Shown here piece by piece: positions 1 to 10,028 of a stretch of DNA of 64,000 bases. The stretch covers positions 2,294,001-2,358,000 of the forward strand of contig NZ_CP130748.1 of assembly GCF_030563405.1 (NCBI RefSeq), given 5' to 3'. The DNA is from Vibrio sp. SNU_ST1. GTDB taxonomy: Bacteria > Pseudomonadota > Gammaproteobacteria > Enterobacterales > Vibrionaceae. The notes under the pieces were generated by a model, which saw only the letters and a program-made list of their open reading frames with translations, did no database searches and was not told the DNA's origin. The position numbers and the translations under genes are program-made. Positions within the stretch are counted from its first letter, which is position 1, and each line of letters starts with the position of its first letter.

Positions 1-3000
1 AGCGCGATTGTTGCCAACATCAGCGAAGGACAATGTTCACAGCTGCTACTAAGCCAATCGAGTGTTGAATCTCAATCACTTTCTGTTCGTTTAAGTAATG
101 AACTGGCAAGTGATGCTAAACGTCAATTGGTTAAGCAAGTTACTCTTGGTGGTCGCGATATTTATCAACATATTGCCCAAACCCCAGTGACCAACTTGGC
201 AACGATTCAACAGAAAGCTTCTGGTAAACAAGCAGCAAGAGTGGCGTCGATTCCAACGACAGCAAGCATTCAAGCAGCCCTTGCGCAAAAAGAGTTAGAG
301 AAGAATGCATTAGCGCAGAAAGCGGTAGAGCCAGTCATCGAAACTCCTACATCAGTATCCCCTACTCTGGCGCCAACGCGCCACAGTCAGCTAACAGGTA
401 ACCACAGCAATATGACTCATGTCCTATCCGCTAAAAATGGCGTATCGAATATCGACGCTAATACGGATGCAGCATCACAGCCGTCTGTAACACCATACAA
501 CCAAGCTTTTGCTCAAAATCAGCAAGCAGCTCAGCAAGTACACAAAGCATTCCTGCACACTCGTGCCCAAGGCATGCAAATGGCTGATGCGCTATTAAAA
601 GCACAGCTAAACGCAGTCACGTCTGGTTTAGATAGCAATGCCCTTATTCAACAAACAACTGGCCAACAAACGAATGGACAGCCTGTTCAAGCTCAAGCCC
701 AGTCAGTGCCAGTCAACGTATTAGCGACTCCTGCACCTGTGAAGCCCGTTCGAAAGCCATGTATCTGGGATTACGATGATCTGGTTGAATACGCTGAAGG
801 CGACATCGCTAACGTATTTGGTCCTGACTACGCGATCATTGATAGCTACTCGCGCCGCGTTCGTTTGCCAACCACCGACTACCTATTGGTATCCCGTGTG
901 ACTAAGCTGAACGCGACCGTTAACGAGTACAAGCCAAGCACAATGACCACAGAATACGACATCCCTGTTGATGCGCCGTATCTTGTTGATGGTCAGATCC
1001 CTTGGGCAGTAGCGGTTGAATCTGGCCAATGTGACCTGATGCTGATCAGCTACTTAGGCATTGATTTTGAAAACAAAGGCGAGCGCGTTTATCGCCTACT
1101 CGATTGTACGCTGACCTTCCTTGGCGACTTGCCTCGTGGTGGCGATACACTCCGTTACGACATCTCAATCAACAGCTTTGCTCGCAATGGCGACACACTA
1201 CTTTTCTTCTTCTCGTACGAGTGTTTCGTTGGCGACAAGATGATCCTGAAAATGGATAACGGCTGTGCAGGCTTCTTCACTGATGAAGAGCTAGCAGACG
1301 GCAAAGGTGTGATTCACACTGAAGACGAGATCAAGGCTCGTAAGCTTGCCACTAAGCAACGCTTCGACCCGATTCTGCACTGCCCTAAAACGCAGTTTAA
1401 CCACCAAGAGTTACGTCACCTGCTGACTGCGAACATTGCAGAGTGTTTTGGCCCAACTCACCAATCTGATCGCCACCAGCCTTCTCTATGCTTCAGCTCA
1501 GAGAAATTCATGATGATCGAAAAGGTCAGCCGTGTTGAACCACAAGGCGGCACATGGGGACTTGGTCTGATTGAAGGTCACAAACAGCTAGAGCCTGAGC
1601 ACTGGTACTTCCCTTGTCACTTCAAAGATGACTCAGTAATGGCTGGCTCTTTGATGGCAGAAGGTTGTGGTCAACTGCTTCAGTTCTTCATGATGCACCT
1701 TGGCATGCACACGCTTGTTCAAAATGGTCGTTTCCAACCGCTTGAAAATGCCCCTCAACAAGTGCGTTGTCGTGGACAAGTGCTACCACAATCGGCAGAA
1801 CTGACTTACCGCATGGAAGTGACTGAAATTGGTCTAAGCCCTCGCCCATACGCGAAGGCTAACATCGATATCTTGCTCAACGGCAAAGTGATTGTTGATT
1901 TCCAAAACTTAGGCGTGATGATAAAAGAAGACGACGAATGTACTCGTTACCTGCCTTCTTTAGAAACAGCTGTCGCGACCCCTGTTATTGAAAACTTGGG
2001 CCATACACCAGCAGTCAACCAACAAGCTTCAGCGAATGCGCCACTGATGGCACAAATTGAAGACCTAGAAACAACGCCAAATAAAGGCGTGATTCCTCTT
2101 CAACACGTTGAAGCGCCGGTAACGCCTGATTACCCGAACCGCACACCCGATACGGTTCCATTCACGCCTTATCACATGTTCGAATTCGCAACCGGCGATA
2201 TCGAAAAATGTTTCGGCCCTGATTTCTCTATCTACCGTGGAATGATCCCACCACGTACTCCGTGTGGTGACTTACAGCTAACCACTCGTGTGGTTGAGAT
2301 CGACGGTAAGCGTGGCGACTTCAAGAAACCTTCATCGTGTATCGCAGAATACGAAGTGCCAGAAAATGCATGGTACTTTGATGAAAACAGTCACCACACC
2401 TTGATGCCTTATTCGGTACTGATGGAGATTTCACTGCAGCCAAACGGCTTTATCTCTGGCTACATGGGTACAACACTGGGCTTCCCAGGTGAAGAACTGT
2501 TTTTCCGCAACCTAGATGGCAGTGGCAAAATGCTACGTAACGTCGACTTACGCGGTAAAACGATCACCAACGATTCTCGTCTACTTTCAACCGTAATGAT
2601 GGGCACCAACATCGTACAGAGCTTCAGCTTCGAACTGAGCACTGACGGCGTACCTTTCTACCAAGGTACCGCGGTATTTGGTTACTTCAAAGGTGCAGCA
2701 CTGAAAGATCAGCTTGGTTTGGACAACGGTAAAGTGACTCACCCTTGGCACGTTGATAACAACCGCACACCAGATGTAAACATCAACCTGCTAGACAAAA
2801 CGACTCGTTACTTCAATGCACCTGTTTCTGCTACTGGTGAAGTGCAAGAGCACTACCAACTGGCTGGCGGTCGTTTGAACTTTATCGATACTGTGCAGAT
2901 CACCAGCGATGGTGGTAAAGACGGTCTTGGTTACCTATATGCTGAGCGTACGATTGACCCAAGTGATTGGTTCTTCCAATTCCACTTCCATCAAGACCCA

Positions 3001-3318
3001 GTAATGCCAGGCTCTCTAGGTGTCGAAGCGATCATCGAGCTGATGCAAACCTACGCACTAAACAAAGATCTTGGCGCTGGCTTCCGCAATCCGAAGTTTG
3101 GTCAAATCCAATCTGAAGTGAAATGGAAATACCGTGGTCAGATTAATCCTCTGAACAAGCAGATGTCTCTGGATGTACACATCACTGCGATTAAAGACGA
3201 AGACGGTAAACGCATCATCGTTGGCGACGCAAACCTGAGCAAAGATGGTCTGCGTATTTACGAAGTGAAAGACATCGCGATTTGTATCGAAGAAGCTCCT
3301 GCTATCGATAAAGCATAA
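1..3318 (+). CDS. pfaC: PfaC, omega-3 polyunsaturated fatty acid synthase subunit (5' truncated by window edge)
   Basis: The frame is open from base 1, so the gene starts outside the window; a TTG at 127 is an internal codon. About 1105 residues are visible. An Ala/Gln-rich linker (roughly residues 60-245) precedes two FabA-like dehydratase regions, each apparently a double hotdog. The first runs from about W256, with its His at about 540 in an HFKDDSVMAG motif. The second covers about 720-1100, with its His at about 995 in HFHQDPVMPG. Where FabA has a catalytic Asp, both helices carry Glu. By family knowledge PfaC also has ketosynthase and chain-length-factor domains, which would lie upstream. 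It works with PfaA, B, D and E to make EPA or DHA. pfaD follows after 38 bp, suggesting one operon. Confidence 0.93.
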   Translation, partial: SAIVANISEGQCSQLLLSQSSVESQSLSVRLSNELASDAKRQLVKQVTLGGRDIYQHIAQTPVTNLATIQQKASGKQAARVASIPTTASIQAALAQKELEKNALAQKAVEPVIETPTSVSPTLAPTRHSQLTGNHSNMTHVLSAKNGVSNIDANTDAASQPSVTPYNQAFAQNQQAAQQVHKAFLHTRAQGMQMADALLKAQLNAVTSGLDSNALIQQTTGQQTNGQPVQAQAQSVPVNVLATPAPVKPVRKPCIWDYDDLVEYAEGDIANVFGPDYAIIDSYSRRVRLPTTDYLLVSRVTKLNATVNEYKPSTMTTEYDIPVDAPYLVDGQIPWAVAVESGQCDLMLISYLGIDFENKGERVYRLLDCTLTFLGDLPRGGDTLRYDISINSFARNGDTLLFFFSYECFVGDKMILKMDNGCAGFFTDEELADGKGVIHTEDEIKARKLATKQRFDPILHCPKTQFNHQELRHLLTANIAECFGPTHQSDRHQPSLCFSSEKFMMIEKVSRVEPQGGTWGLGLIEGHKQLEPEHWYFPCHFKDDSVMAGSLMAEGCGQLLQFFMMHLGMHTLVQNGRFQPLENAPQQVRCRGQVLPQSAELTYRMEVTEIGLSPRPYAKANIDILLNGKVIVDFQNLGVMIKEDDECTRYLPSLETAVATPVIENLGHTPAVNQQASANAPLMAQIEDLETTPNKGVIPLQHVEAPVTPDYPNRTPDTVPFTPYHMFEFATGDIEKCFGPDFSIYRGMIPPRTPCGDLQLTTRVVEIDGKRGDFKKPSSCIAEYEVPENAWYFDENSHHTLMPYSVLMEISLQPNGFISGYMGTTLGFPGEELFFRNLDGSGKMLRNVDLRGKTITNDSRLLSTVMMGTNIVQSFSFELSTDGVPFYQGTAVFGYFKGAALKDQLGLDNGKVTHPWHVDNNRTPDVNINLLDKTTRYFNAPVSATGEVQEHYQLAGGRLNFIDTVQITSDGGKDGLGYLYAERTIDPSDWFFQFHFHQDPVMPGSLGVEAIIELMQTYALNKDLGAGFRNPKFGQIQSEVKWKYRGQINPLNKQMSLDVHITAIKDEDGKRIIVGDANLSKDGLRIYEVKDIAICIEEAPAIDKA

Positions 3319-3356
3319 GCCGCCATTAGAGACAAAGAATTAGGAAATAATTTAGT

Positions 3357-4994
3357 ATGACAACTCTAACTACAATCAATAACGAAAAGCTATCTCCGTG
3401 GCCTTGGCAGATCGAAGAGAACACAACTCACTTTGATAGCGCGGCAATGTCGACCATCTTAAAAGACTTGAGCCTTGCTTGTTACGTAGTAAACCATCCA
3501 GAAAAAGGCTTGGGCGTAAGCCAACAAGCGGAAATTACATCGGGTGATTCAGCAAGTGCAGCGAACAGCCAGCCTGTTAGCGCTTTTGCTCCTGCACTCG
3601 GTACACAAAGCTTGGGCGACGAAGAGTTTCGTCGCTGCCACGGCGTGAAATACGCTTACTATGCTGGCGCCATGGCAAACGGCATTTCATCTGAAGAGTT
3701 GGTGATTGCGCTTGGTCAGGCTGGCATTCTTTGTTCATTTGGCGCGGCGGGGTTAATCCCGTCTCGTGTTGAGCAAGCGATCAACCGCATTCAGGCTGCA
3801 CTACCAAACGGTCCTTACGCGTTTAACCTGATTCACAGCCCAAGCGAACCCGCGCTAGAACGTGGCAGTGTTGAACTATTTTTGAAGCACAAAGTGAAAA
3901 CGGTTGAGGCTTCTGCCTTCTTAGGTCTAACACCGCAAATCGTTCACTACCGTGCTGCTGGCCTTAGCCGCGATGCACAAGGTGAGGTTCAGATAGGCAA
4001 CAAAGTTATTGCCAAGGTAAGCCGTACTGAAGTCGCAAGTAAATTCATGCAACCTGCTCCTGTGAAAATGCTGCAAGCTTTGGTTGATGAAGGCCGAATC
4101 ACAGCAGAACAGATGGAACTGGCACAGTTGGTTCCTATGGCTGATGACATTACCGCAGAAGCCGACTCTGGTGGTCACACTGATAACCGTCCACTGGTTA
4201 CCCTACTGCCAACGATTCTTGCCCTGAAAGAGCAAATCCAAGCACAGTACCAATTCAAAACTCCGCTACGTGTCGGTTGTGGTGGTGGCGTAGGTACGCC
4301 TGACGCTGCTCTAGCGACGTTTAACATGGGTGCTGCTTACATTGTTACGGGTTCAATCAACCAAGCGTGTGTTGAGGCTGGCGCGAGCGATCACACACGT
4401 AAGCTGCTTTCGACAACTGAAATGGCTGACGTGACTATGGCTCCGGCGGCCGACATGTTCGAAATGGGCGTGAAACTGCAAGTGGTTAAGCGCGGCACTC
4501 TATTCCCAATGCGTGCAAACAAACTGTATGAGCTATACACACGTTACGACTCGATTGAAGCGATTCCAGTTGAAGAACGCCTAAAGCTAGAGAAGCAGGT
4601 ATTCCGTTCAACACTGGATGACATTTGGGCTGGCACTGTGGCTCACTTTAACGAGCGCGACCCTAAACAGATCGAACGTGTTGAAGGTAACCCGAAACGT
4701 AAGATGGCGTTGATCTTCCGTTGGTACTTGGGTCTTTCTAGTCGTTGGTCAAACACAGGTGAACAAGGTCGTGAAATGGATTACCAAGTATGGGCAGGCC
4801 CTGCACTTGGCGCATTCAACGCATGGGCAAAAGACAGCTATCTAGATGATTACCAACAGCGTAATGCCGTTGATCTTGCTAAGCATCTGATGCACGGTGC
4901 GGCTTACTTAGCACGTGTTAACCTGCTGACCTCTCAAGGCATCAAGCTTGCTCCAGAGCTAGCACGTTGGAAGCCAACTCAAAGGATGGCGTAA
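3357..4994 (+). CDS. pfaD: PfaD, FMN-dependent enoyl reductase of PUFA synthase
   Basis: 545 residues, the expected size for PfaD. It belongs to the 2-nitropropane-dioxygenase/FabK-like TIM-barrel family and acts in trans as the enoyl-ACP reductase of the PUFA synthase, reducing double bonds that are not kept in the product. Visible signatures are the FMN phosphate-binding stretch GCGGGVGTPDAALATF at about residue 307, the following IVTGSINQACVEAG, and an early barrel segment GQAGILCSFGAAGLIPS. It is the last gene of the pfa cluster here and ends at a strong hairpin. pfaE (the phosphopantetheinyl transferase) is not in the window. Confidence 0.95.
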   Translation: MTTLTTINNEKLSPWPWQIEENTTHFDSAAMSTILKDLSLACYVVNHPEKGLGVSQQAEITSGDSASAANSQPVSAFAPALGTQSLGDEEFRRCHGVKYAYYAGAMANGISSEELVIALGQAGILCSFGAAGLIPSRVEQAINRIQAALPNGPYAFNLIHSPSEPALERGSVELFLKHKVKTVEASAFLGLTPQIVHYRAAGLSRDAQGEVQIGNKVIAKVSRTEVASKFMQPAPVKMLQALVDEGRITAEQMELAQLVPMADDITAEADSGGHTDNRPLVTLLPTILALKEQIQAQYQFKTPLRVGCGGGVGTPDAALATFNMGAAYIVTGSINQACVEAGASDHTRKLLSTTEMADVTMAPAADMFEMGVKLQVVKRGTLFPMRANKLYELYTRYDSIEAIPVEERLKLEKQVFRSTLDDIWAGTVAHFNERDPKQIERVEGNPKRKMALIFRWYLGLSSRWSNTGEQGREMDYQVWAGPALGAFNAWAKDSYLDDYQQRNAVDLAKHLMHGAAYLARVNLLTSQGIKLAPELARWKPTQRMA

Positions 4995-5024
4995 GTGCCG
5001 AGTAGCTAGCTAAATTTTACGAAA

Positions 5025-5056
5025 TAAAAAAGCGACCTTAATTAGGTCGCTTTTCT
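5025..5056. terminator. Bidirectional Rho-independent terminator between pfaD and rnd
   Basis: An 8-bp stem (5031-5038 with 5044-5051, core GCGACC/GGTCGC) is flanked by an A-run on the left and a T-run on the right, so it works for both convergent genes. The same stem core recurs downstream of adk at 60734-60757. Confidence 0.85.
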
Positions 5057-5088
5057 TTGAATCATCGAAATTTCATTGCAGTCGTTGG

Positions 5089-6207
5089 TTATTTGATCGC
5101 TTTATTGAGCTTCTCGCCAACCACATCTAAACGCCAACCTTGCATAACATCTGGCAGCTTTTCAGGATTACGATCGTACTTCCAAATCCAGCTTAACACT
5201 TGGTTAAGTTGCTTCTTCGACGCCAAAAACTCAGTAGCTAAACCACTGTGTTGCGATGCTGTTTTCACTTCATCTTTCAAGACTTTGAATAGTTGTTTGT
5301 AACCTGGGTAGTCCATTAGACGTTCTACTGGCGCTGGATATTCTTCTTCTGGCGTATGCTCAGCTAACTTAACGATTGAACTGATTTTAGCACCATGGCG
5401 ACGTACAGAGCGGTAATCAAAACCTTCTTGCTCCATATGTTTAGGATCTTTCATCGCGAAACGCGCTACTGCCCATAAGTCTTGCTCTTTAAAGACAAAG
5501 TTCAGCGCTAAGTCACGCTTAATCGCTTCTTTTAAACGCCAAGTTGCTAGCGGTCTTAAAATAGCTAGCTGCTGAGGCTTTAGCTGCCACGCGCCTTTAA
5601 TATCAAGGTAAGCGTTATCTGGGTTTGCTTTACGGATGCGCTTAGCCACTTGTAAATCAGACTCTTGCTGTGCCGCTTCCCACCAGCCCGCTTCCATCAC
5701 TTTTTCTAGCAGCTTATTGTACATTGGCAGTAGGTAATGAACGTCTGCCGCTGCATAGTCGAGTTGCTTTTGAGAAAGCGGACGCGCTAGCCAGTCGGTG
5801 CGAGATTCACTCTTATCTAGGTCAACGCCTACAAACTCTGAAACCAGCGCAGCAAAGCCAGTTGAAAGACCATGCCCTAAGAAGGCTGCCATGATCTGTG
5901 TATCAACCATTGGCGTTGGCGTACAACCAAATGCGTTCTGGAACACTTCTAGATCCTCGCCACACGCGTGTAACACTTTCAGTACTGAAGTGTCTTTCAA
6001 CAGCCCAACAAACGGGGTCATTTCATCAAGAGCAATAGGATCAATCAGTGACAGCGTTTCACCATCAAATAACTGAATTAAGCCTAATTGAGGGTAATAG
6101 GTTCTTGTACGAACGAACTCTGTATCAAGCATAACAACATCGGCTTCACGTGCTTGTCGGCAAACTCGCTCAAGGTCTTTCACTTGGGTAATGATTTGAT
6201 AATCCAC
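5089..6207 (-). CDS. rnd: Ribonuclease D
   Basis: 3'-5' exoribonuclease of the DEDD family that helps mature tRNA and other small RNA 3' ends. I place the start at a GTG at 6207, not the upstream ATG at 6282. The protein then begins VDYQIITQ, matching the E. coli RNase D amino terminus, and is 372 residues against about 375 in E. coli; the extra upstream codons would cross the fadD terminator. Exo motif I is D28/E30 in VMLDTEFVRTRTYYP, motif II is the Asp in HACGEDLEVF, and motif III is the Tyr/Asp pair in YAAADVHYL. An HRDC domain follows. It lies immediately downstream of fadD in the same direction. Confidence 0.95.
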   Translation of the reverse strand: MDYQIITQVKDLERVCRQAREADVVMLDTEFVRTRTYYPQLGLIQLFDGETLSLIDPIALDEMTPFVGLLKDTSVLKVLHACGEDLEVFQNAFGCTPTPMVDTQIMAAFLGHGLSTGFAALVSEFVGVDLDKSESRTDWLARPLSQKQLDYAAADVHYLLPMYNKLLEKVMEAGWWEAAQQESDLQVAKRIRKANPDNAYLDIKGAWQLKPQQLAILRPLATWRLKEAIKRDLALNFVFKEQDLWAVARFAMKDPKHMEQEGFDYRSVRRHGAKISSIVKLAEHTPEEEYPAPVERLMDYPGYKQLFKVLKDEVKTASQHSGLATEFLASKKQLNQVLSWIWKYDRNPEKLPDVMQGWRLDVVGEKLNKAIK

Positions 6208-6243
6208 AAAAACTCTCACTGATTTTACTTTGATCGCCGGATA

Positions 6244-6271
6244 CAAAAATGCCGACATTAACTGTCGGCAT
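6244..6271 (-). terminator. Rho-independent terminator of fadD
   Basis: Perfect 8-bp stem TGCCGACA/TGTCGGCA (6250-6257 and 6263-6270) followed on the minus strand by five Ts. It sits between the fadD stop and the rnd GTG start, which argues for independent rnd transcription and against the longer rnd reading frame. Confidence 0.8.
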
Positions 6272-6351
6272 TCTAACACCATTTTTCAGCGCTCGCTTAG
6301 ATTAAGCGCTGCTATGGCTTATGGTGCAGCATCTTCTCGTAAATGAGCTCG

Positions 6352-8046
6352 TTACTCGCTTGCGCGTTTGGCAAGCTCTGCGTCGTTTTCTTCACGAAGC
6401 ACTCGGCGCAAGATCTTACCTACATTGGTTTTTGGTAGTTCTTCACGGAACTCAATCAATTTAGGGATCTTGTAGCCCGTTAGGTGTTCACGACAGTGCG
6501 CGATAATGTCTTCTTTGGTTAGGCTCGGGTCACGTTTCACTACGTAAATCTTAACCAGTTCACCTGACACTTCATGAGGTTGGCCGATAGCCGCAACTTC
6601 TAACACTTTGCCGTGTAGAGCCACTACATCTTCAATCTCGTTCGGGTAAACGTTGAAGCCCGACACTAGAATCATGTCTTTCTTACGGTCAACGATGTAC
6701 AACAAGCCTTCGTCATCAAACTTAACGATATCACCTGTCGATAACCAGCCGTCTTGATCGATCACTTCTTTGGTTGCTTCTGGACGCTGCCAGTAACCTT
6801 GCATCACTTGAGGACCACGAACCTGCAATTCACCCACTTGGTCATTGCCCACTACTTTCCCTTCATCATCAACAATACGAACTTCCGTCGATGGTACAGG
6901 TAGACCGATTGCGCCAGTGTAGTCTTTTAGATCGTATGGGTTACCCGTTACCAAAGGAGCACATTCGGTTAAACCATAGCCTTCCAGTAGATGAACACCT
7001 GTCGCTTTTTTCCATTGCTCAGCAACAGCGCGTTGAACGGCCATACCACCGCCAACAGATAAACGCATGTTACTGAAATCCAATTCGTGGAAATCTTCGT
7101 TGTTGACCAATGCATTGAACAAAGTGTTTACACCCGTAATAGCGGTAAACGGAACCTTTTGCAGTTCTTTAATAAAGCCAGGAATATCACGAGGGTTCGT
7201 GATCAGAAGGTTACGCCCCCCCATCTCAACAAACAGTAAACAGTTCACTGTCAGTGCAAATACATGGTAAAGCGGTAATGCCGTTACCACCAACTCACGA
7301 CCTTCCTGCAGAACTGGGCCGTATGCCCCTTTCGCTTGAAGTACGTTCGCAATCATATTGCGGTGCGTTAAAATTGCGCCCTTCGCTACGCCCGTTGTAC
7401 CACCAGTGTACTGAAGAAATGCGATATCATCGCCAGCCATAAATGGCTTCACGTACTGTAGACGACGGCCTTTATGCAGTGCTTTTCTAAATGAAATAGC
7501 GCCTGGCAGATCATACTTAGGCACCATACCTTTGACGTATTTCACTACGAAGTCGACAATCGTACCTTTCGCTCGTGGCAACATTTGCCCAAGGCTAGTG
7601 AGTACAACGTGTTTAACCGGTGTTTTATCAACGACTTTTTCTAGCGTGCTTGCAAAGTTAGAAACGATAACAATCGCTTTGGCGCCAGAGTCATTCAGTT
7701 GATGTTCAAGTTCACGAGGCGTGTACAGCGGATTGACGTTCACTGCAATCATACCAGCACGCAGCACACCAAAGAGTGCTATTGGGTATTGCAGCAAGTT
7801 TGGCATCATAAGCGCAACACGATCACCTTTCTTCAGTTTTAGATCATTTTGCAAGTAAGCGGCAAAAGCGCGGCTGCGCTCTTCAAGCTTACGGAACGTC
7901 ATAATCGATCCCATGTTTTCAAATGCAGGTTGATCGGCGTACTTCTGTACCGACTGTTCAAACATTTCAACAAGAGATGGGTACTGATCTGGGTTGATCG
8001 TTTCTGGTACGTCACTTGGATAACGTGAAAGCCAAGGTTTATCCAC
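6352..8046 (-). CDS. fadD: Long-chain fatty acid-CoA ligase
   Basis: 564 residues, typical of FadD. It activates imported long-chain fatty acids to acyl-CoA through an acyl-adenylate at the inner face of the cytoplasmic membrane, feeding beta-oxidation and FadR signalling. Visible ANL-superfamily motifs are the P-loop [18 protein letters not shown] at about residue 210, GYGLTECAP, the STGDIV aspartate and the C-terminal-domain hinge [18 protein letters not shown]. It ends at its own terminator before rnd. An alpha/beta hydrolase gene lies about 105 bp upstream in the same direction. Confidence 0.96.
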   Translation of the reverse strand: MDKPWLSRYPSDVPETINPDQYPSLVEMFEQSVQKYADQPAFENMGSIMTFRKLEERSRAFAAYLQNDLKLKKGDRVALMMPNLLQYPIALFGVLRAGMIAVNVNPLYTPRELEHQLNDSGAKAIVIVSNFASTLEKVVDKTPVKHVVLTSLGQMLPRAKGTIVDFVVKYVKGMVPKYDLPGAISFRKALHKGRRLQYVKPFMAGDDIAFLQYTGGTTGVAKGAILTHRNMIANVLQAKGAYGPVLQEGRELVVTALPLYHVFALTVNCLLFVEMGGRNLLITNPRDIPGFIKELQKVPFTAITGVNTLFNALVNNEDFHELDFSNMRLSVGGGMAVQRAVAEQWKKATGVHLLEGYGLTECAPLVTGNPYDLKDYTGAIGLPVPSTEVRIVDDEGKVVGNDQVGELQVRGPQVMQGYWQRPEATKEVIDQDGWLSTGDIVKFDDEGLLYIVDRKKDMILVSGFNVYPNEIEDVVALHGKVLEVAAIGQPHEVSGELVKIYVVKRDPSLTKEDIIAHCREHLTGYKIPKLIEFREELPKTNVGKILRRVLREENDAELAKRASE

Positions 8047-8152
8047 GATGTTACTCCTCGTTTATCAGCTGACGACTACTTCGCCGCTTTTTATCATTGC
8101 GGTATTACAGCACAGCTTTAGTGCATGAGCACTAAAAGGCTCAAACACTTGT

Positions 8153-9004
8153 TTAAATTTTGTTAACTACACCAAGAATTAGCTCTGAAACTAGCTCTGG
8201 GCTCTCTAAATGACAATGATGTCCGCCAGGAATCGTCTCTATATTCAGAGGACTATGCGCTGATTTGTAGCGATTATGCTGCAAATGTCGAAATCCACCA
8301 TTCCCTAATATTATTAATTGAGGGCATTCAATCGCCGCCATAATCGCTTCAGCATGCGCCTGTGACATTCGATATAGCGAGTCACATTTTAGATTAGGGT
8401 CGCATCGCCATTGCCAAGAGTTCTCGAACTCGGCAATACCTCGCTCAACAATAGGAGCAATAAGTTCTGCATTGATTTGGTTAGCGTAAGCTCTCAGCTT
8501 AATAGCATCCTCAAGACTTGCTAGAGGACGTGAAGGCTTTCTTCGCTGTCGAAGACGACTGAGTACCCCATCCCTCAAACGAGAAACTGTTGCGTGGGGA
8601 GCTTCAGAAAGAGGTCCGTGACCTTCAATTTGAATTAATCCTGACACCTTTTCAGGAAAGGCGGCACTATAGCAACTTGCTATCAATGCACCAAGAGAAT
8701 GTCCTACCAGTACCAGTCTGTTTGGCGATAATTTGGTCACTAGCTGATGCAAATCATCAATATAGTCGTGAAATGGGTAGTAACTCCCCGCTTTATGCGA
8801 CGAGAAACCGTGCCCGAAGAGATCGATAGCAATAAGGTGAGCATTAGGAGCTAGCTTGGCGACTTGCTGCATAACCTGAGTAAAGCTTGCGGAATTATCT
8901 AGCCAGCCATGAATAAAAACGACCGTCGTTGCGGTCGTTTTTGGGTTACCAGTTTGCTGTGTTGCAAGCATCCCGCTCGCAAGAGAATATGACTTTTCAA
9001 TCAT
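8153..9004 (-). CDS. Alpha/beta hydrolase, upstream of fadD
   Basis: 283 residues with an alpha/beta hydrolase fold. The oxyanion segment is FIHGWLDNSASF (about residues 30-41), the nucleophile elbow is GHSLGA with Ser103, and the probable catalytic His lies in GGHHCHLESPE near the C terminus. There is no signal peptide, so it is probably cytoplasmic. The substrate is unknown. The position directly before fadD in the same orientation suggests an ester or lipid-related substrate, but that is inference only. The family is MhpC-like in the broad sense. Confidence 0.85.
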   Translation of the reverse strand: MIEKSYSLASGMLATQQTGNPKTTATTVVFIHGWLDNSASFTQVMQQVAKLAPNAHLIAIDLFGHGFSSHKAGSYYPFHDYIDDLHQLVTKLSPNRLVLVGHSLGALIASCYSAAFPEKVSGLIQIEGHGPLSEAPHATVSRLRDGVLSRLRQRRKPSRPLASLEDAIKLRAYANQINAELIAPIVERGIAEFENSWQWRCDPNLKCDSLYRMSQAHAEAIMAAIECPQLIILGNGGFRHLQHNRYKSAHSPLNIETIPGGHHCHLESPELVSELILGVVNKI

Positions 9005-9051
9005 TGATAGTATGGTGTCCCTGTCATTGGGTATGTCGAGTTAAGGTTCGA

Positions 9052-9612
9052 CTATTGCACATCTTGAATCACACGCCCTGACTTAGGCATGGTTTGAAAG
9101 CTGCGACAATGCAAACTACGGCAAGAGTAGTAAGTTGGCGCAAAGTCATTAATGACCACTCTTTCAGTGATCTGCCATAAACGTTGATTGTAGACATTCA
9201 TGACTGGGAAAGTGTAAGGGTATTCACCAACCATACCGTCTTCAGTGCTATTTGATGTGCCAACTAAAGTAACTAAACGACCCTCTGCAAAGCTCAATGG
9301 TTCAACATAGCCATCAATGTAACCAACAAAACGTCCTTTTGGTTCTGCATCAATATCAGGCTTGCCACTACTTGAGATAGGTAAGTTCACCACTTCCACA
9401 CGTGTTTTATCTTTCAGATTAGTGACTTTAGCAATCACGCCACCCAAACGAACATCACCGGCATCCGGTAGTGTGTTTACCCACTCTTGGTAGTCAGTTA
9501 CCACCTGTTCTGAGTTTGCATTAAGTTCTTTAGGTAAAGAGGAGCATCCCATCACCATCGTAGAGAAAGCGACAAGGAAAAATAAGCGAGATTTAGATAT
9601 GAGAGAATACAT
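9052..9612 (-). CDS. slp: Slp family outer-membrane lipoprotein
   Basis: 186 residues. A basic N terminus and hydrophobic stretch end in the lipobox VMGC, with Cys23 as lipidation site; SS at +2/+3 favours the outer membrane. The mature part resembles the starvation/stationary-phase-inducible Slp lipoproteins of enterobacteria (a GGVIAKVTNLKDKTRVEVV-like strand and an SKGRFVGYIDG-like region, here PKGRFVGYIDGYVEP). Molecular function is not established for the family. It lies between the hydrolase gene and a small unknown gene, all leftward with short gaps. Confidence 0.85.
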   Translation of the reverse strand: MYSLISKSRLFFLVAFSTMVMGCSSLPKELNANSEQVVTDYQEWVNTLPDAGDVRLGGVIAKVTNLKDKTRVEVVNLPISSSGKPDIDAEPKGRFVGYIDGYVEPLSFAEGRLVTLVGTSNSTEDGMVGEYPYTFPVMNVYNQRLWQITERVVINDFAPTYYSCRSLHCRSFQTMPKSGRVIQDVQ

Positions 9613-9651
9613 AATGCAGCTCCTTAGAGCAGGATAAATGAAAACACAAAA

Positions 9652-9957
9652 CTAGATATAAATATCGACCCCAATTAGCTTTGCAAGTTCCTCTTTTTTA
9701 GCTTGATTCATCACATCCATATACTCTTCCATCGCACGTCGTCCGCGCCCTTCTGGAAGATCATATTGAACCTGAGCTTTGTGAATCTCAGATTCTTTGA
9801 CCTGGCGAATAGAATGCGAGACAGCATTCGCAACCTTAGTTGGCTGACCAACAGAGGTCTTTGCATCGCCTTTTTTTACCTCATTCTTTTTGTTGGTTCG
9901 ATTGGTTTTAGGTGTATTGCCTATCGAAGAAGGAGGTAAGCCGTTGATTGAAACCAT
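9652..9957 (-). CDS. Small conserved Vibrio-type protein of unknown function
   Basis: 101 residues with no recognised domain. The first half is polar, Lys/Asn/Thr-rich and probably disordered (about residues 8-45). The second half looks helical and amphipathic and ends with RGRRAMEEYMDVMNQAKKEE then LAKLIGVDIYI. There is no signal peptide or membrane segment. It sits between slp and tsaB in the same direction with short intergenic gaps. The disordered-then-helical layout would fit a small protein-binding adaptor, but I cannot assign a function. Confidence 0.7.
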   Translation of the reverse strand: MVSINGLPPSSIGNTPKTNRTNKKNEVKKGDAKTSVGQPTKVANAVSHSIRQVKESEIHKAQVQYDLPEGRGRRAMEEYMDVMNQAKKEELAKLIGVDIYI

Positions 9958-10028
9958 GCTTAAAGAGTTTATTACCTAATTTTAATAACGGCTCTACAAA
10001 ATAAACTGCAGAGCCAAGTAATACGTAT

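Noticed and set aside
127..3318. TTG at 127 as the start of the first gene
   Set aside because: The same frame is open from base 1 and reads as protein; the gene simply begins outside the window.
6208..6282. Upstream extension of rnd to ATG 6282
   Set aside because: The extension crosses a clear terminator and has no counterpart in RNase D; GTG 6207 gives the family length.
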